Assembly: GCF_021134715.1 (NCBI RefSeq)
Contig: NC_060026.1
Location: 3,968,001-4,032,000, forward strand
From: Daphnia pulex
Taxonomy: Eukaryota; Arthropoda; Branchiopoda; Diplostraca; Daphniidae
Direction of reading: 5' to 3'
Length of the DNA: 64,000 bases
Shown: piece by piece, positions 61,190-64,000 of the stretch
Layout: every line of letters begins with the position of its first letter
Numbering within the stretch: position 1 is the first letter of the stretch
The notes under the pieces: generated by a model
Database searches by the model: none
What the model saw: only the letters and a program-made list of their open reading frames with translations
Told to the model about the DNA's origin: nothing
Translations under genes and position numbers: made by a program

Positions 61190-63530
61190 CCCGGCGCCCA
61201 CGCTACGTAACTCCTCCCACTCCATCCGCTTTAAAGGAAGAGGATGTGTAAATACTTTTCGGGTGGAATATACAATTTTTTTAAATATTTTTCGTGAATT
61301 ATTGAAGGAGGCTCTTTACTCACGTCCCCCTGCGTGAGTGTGTGAAGGTGAAACTCACGCAAATATTTCCAGTCAAAAAAAAAAAAAAGGAAATGATTTT
61401 TTTTTTAAATTGTTTGGCGCTGATCCCTAAAAGAAAAAGAAAAACTGTGCGTGAAAATAGCCGATGACGACATACAGCAGTGGCGGTAGTTAACATTTTT
61501 TCTTTCTTTTTTTCTTTGGTTCCCACTCGCCAATGGGAGTTTGATGATTGTCGGCGTGATTTTCATCGACTTTATGTATGCGCATTCCATTCATTCCGAG
61601 CGCGCACTTTACAGGTTATATATCGTGTATATTGCCAAAAAAATAGCAATTTGATGATGGGCTTCTTTTAAAAAAAAAAAAAAAAAAAGACAAAAAGTTG
61701 TCGATCAAAAGACGGACAGCACAACATTTATCCGCCTCCTGCAGGAATTTTTATCTTTTTGGCTGTTATTTTTCATTTGAATTTTCGCGCTTCAACAAAT
61801 TCTGATTTTGGATTTTTTTTTTTTTTTTTATCCCGAAGGGGGAAATAAACGACACCTACCGGACTGGTAGGCCTTTCTTTCGAGAATGTTTTCTGTTGCG
61901 TAAGAAATCGTCAGGTGGCAGCATGTTCAACTCTTTTTTATTTTCTTCGGTTTATTTAATTATTATTTCAAATTACAAACAAATGTTCCAGAGTCGAAAA
62001 TGTTTTCTCTTTTCATTCGGCATTTTGATTTAATTTCATTCGTGAAAAAAAATGATAATGAACTCGGTTAAACACTCCCGATGATTCCCTAAAGAAAATT
62101 AGAAAAAAAAATAAATACATATAAACAAAAATAATTCCATGGAAAATTAGGCAACTTCCAAATGGCATTTAAATATCATCGTCGAGAGCGGAAATCAGTG
62201 CACAGGTAGTAGCAGGTTGATTGTTTGACGACCTAGCTCTCCTCCTCCTCCTCATCTCCCCTTATACTCTAACACTTCAGCTACTACAATACACACACAC
62301 GAAAGAACCCGTCGCACATGCACATGTATAAAATAAAAAGAAACAAGAAAAACAAAAAGATAGTATAGCCCCGAGCGCCACAAAGTCGCTTTAATAACAA
62401 TCAGCTAGTTGTTGTGTTGTTGGAGATGGAAAGAAAGAAACTCTTGTTATTGTATTATATAAAAAGTTCTAAAAAATTTAAAAGGGAACAAAGAACACAC
62501 ATAGTTAAACCTCTTCTTCTTTTTTTAAAAATAATAATATAAAATCTACAACTTTGTGTGTGTTCTATATATTTATTATTTGAAAATATAAAATAATTTC
62601 TAGAATGGGCCGGTTGATGCCCGCGGTTCACGGAGAACGTGTCAAATCGCGTTATATATACATTTATAAATATAACCTTATATATACATGTACATACCAG
62701 CCAAGAGTGAAAGGTCCCCAAAATTATTTTTTCAAGGGCGTAAAAAGTCTATCGATTTGAAATATCAATAACGAATTTTTTGGTTTGGTTTCAAGTCTAT
62801 AAGAAACCGGATTGATTTTTCTGTCGGGGGATGAAAGTAAAAGAAAAACAAAAACAAACGCGCACCGGTTTGGAATTGTTAATGAGTTTGACATTTTCTC
62901 TTTTGGTATCTCCATTCGGAATGGAAAATAAGAAAAAAGAAGAGGATCAAACAATCCACAGATGGCCTCTGTTATCGTACGAAAAAGAGATTTCGAACAA
63001 GTTTTACCTATTATACCGCTTCAATGTCAAAAAATTACGAATCAAAATTCCATCGGGAAAAATTCAGAAATGCGAGACCCGCTAAAATATAGAAGTGGAA
63101 TATGGGCGAGCGTCAGTTGGCATTCACATAAAAATCTCAACCAAATTCTGATACATTTCCGCGTGTCCAGCAGCTGTAAATTCCCACCATCTATAAAAAT
63201 ATATATACATGTGTACCTGATGACGCTAATTGAGTTTGATCGTAATGAACTTGGATAATCACCAAGCTGCTGTATATTATTTGGGTTCTTTTAAAAGAAA
63301 AACCATCCAGGTCTAGATAGTACTACCTCTCTGCACACACGCAACATTCTTTTGAAGATAGCCACGAAAAAAGCTTCATCCGGATACGAAAAGTCTCTAG
63401 ATGATGTAATAGGCTAGACGAAAAAAACCAGGAGGTGAGAGACTGAGACTGAGACTGAGAGACTGGAGGGGCTTTATAGAAGGTGGGAGGAGCTTGAACG
63501 GAGGGAGGAGTTTGACAGAGTGTATCCACT
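61190..63530. other. Intergenic between the SOD-like gene and the last gene
   Basis: A/T homopolymer-rich spacer between divergent genes. No coding region is supported. A GAGACT repeat lies near 63440. Confidence 0.4.
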
Positions 63531-63566
63531 TATATAGTCGAGTTGTAATCATCCCGCTCGTCATTG
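63531..63566 (+). promoter_or_regulatory. TATA box and initiator of the last gene
   Basis: TATATAG at 63531 and an initiator-like TCATTG at 63561-63566 are about 32 bp apart, the spacing expected in arthropod core promoters. A 5' UTR exon would then end at CCAG/GTAAAA (63634) and splice to an acceptor at 63798. Confidence 0.55.
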
Positions 63567-63803
63567 CAGCGTGCACTCTCGTCTGTACAACGACACCCAA
63601 AACTCTGTGCTCAATTTTTTGAATTTCCCGCCAGGTAAAACTCTCATTCAAACCAAACCCAATCGGATAAATACGAACAGAAAAATGTCGCCCATGTGAA
63701 ATATTGAAATTCTACCCAAAAGAAATTAAAGTGTTTAGTGCAAAGTGTTTCAGTGATCAAATTGAATCAAAAGAATCATCAAAAGTTAGATATTTCAGTC
63801 GAC

Positions 63804-64000
63804 ATGATGCAACATCATCAAAGTGGACGGCCGGTTGCCGGCCCGAGCAGCAGCGGCAGCAACAACAGCGGCAACACGGTCATCAACCGTTCGAAAGTGA
63901 TCAAAGGTCCGTCGTCTCGGACCACCAACGGCGGAGAAGCTTCTTCGGCGTCGGCGTCGGCCGGCGGAGAGGCCGGCCACTACAACAACAACAACAACAA
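63804..64000 (+). CDS. N-terminus of an unrecognised protein, cut by the window end
   Basis: Open frame starting MMQHHQSGRPVAGPSSSGSN, preceded by an acceptor (TTTCAG at 63793-63798) and followed by a Ser/Asn/Gly-rich stretch ending in a poly-Asn run at the edge. Low-complexity N-termini like this are common in arthropod transcription and RNA-binding factors, but no domain is visible and no family is proposed. The second ATG, in frame directly after the first, could also be the start. Confidence 0.6.
   Translation, partial: MMQHHQSGRPVAGPSSSGSNNSGNTVINRSKVIKGPSSRTTNGGEASSASASAGGEAGHYNNNNN

Overview
The window reads as an arthropod nuclear genome, most likely a cladoceran crustacean (Daphnia-like). 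The basis is animal gene content, compact multi-exon genes with many introns of 60-110 bp, GT-AG splice sites, exons much more GC-rich than introns, and AT-rich spacers full of CTATATAG-type words. This is inference from content; no marker gene fixes the species. All gene models were built by reading splice sites and phases by hand.

Layout. 1.2-4.3 kb (minus): a neuropeptide GPCR of the corazonin/ACP/AKH (GnRH-receptor-like) group in 11 exons. 4.3-11.2 kb: AT-rich spacer. 11.2-13.8 kb: two convergent genes, MPV17L2-like (plus) and anamorsin/CIAPIN1 (minus), whose junction carries a tandem duplication that has decayed reciprocally. 14.0-15.8 kb: a DNA transposon with terminal inverted repeats of about 460 bp and a 9-bp target duplication. 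17.3-20.6 kb: a 114-bp minisatellite on both sides of a shortened NCKX (SLC24)-like gene (minus). 20.7-21.6 kb: a satellite built on GAGTTAC. 22.8-43.3 kb (plus): a 19-exon phospholipase C-like (PLCL/PRIP) gene. 46.3-47.2 kb (plus): an intronless PAP2-like membrane protein lacking the catalytic motifs. 49.1-51.0 kb (minus): mitochondrial arginyl-tRNA synthetase (RARS2), head-to-head with 51.6-56.6 kb (plus) AP180/CALM clathrin-assembly gene (lap/PICALM). 58.5-61.2 kb (minus): a secreted Cu/Zn SOD-like protein without most metal ligands. 63.5-64.0 kb (plus): promoter and first coding exon of an unrecognised gene cut by the window edge.

The genes are ordinary eukaryotic neighbours, not an operon, and no joint pathway is implied. 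The most notable observations are the reciprocal decay at the MPV17L2/CIAPIN1 junction, the PLCL gene that keeps most PLC catalytic residues but has lost the metal-binding glutamate, the long-TIR transposon, the GAGTTAC satellite, a 9-nt candidate microexon in lap, and a run of apparently non-catalytic relatives of enzymes (PLCL, PAP2-like, SOD-like) plus a degenerate NCKX.
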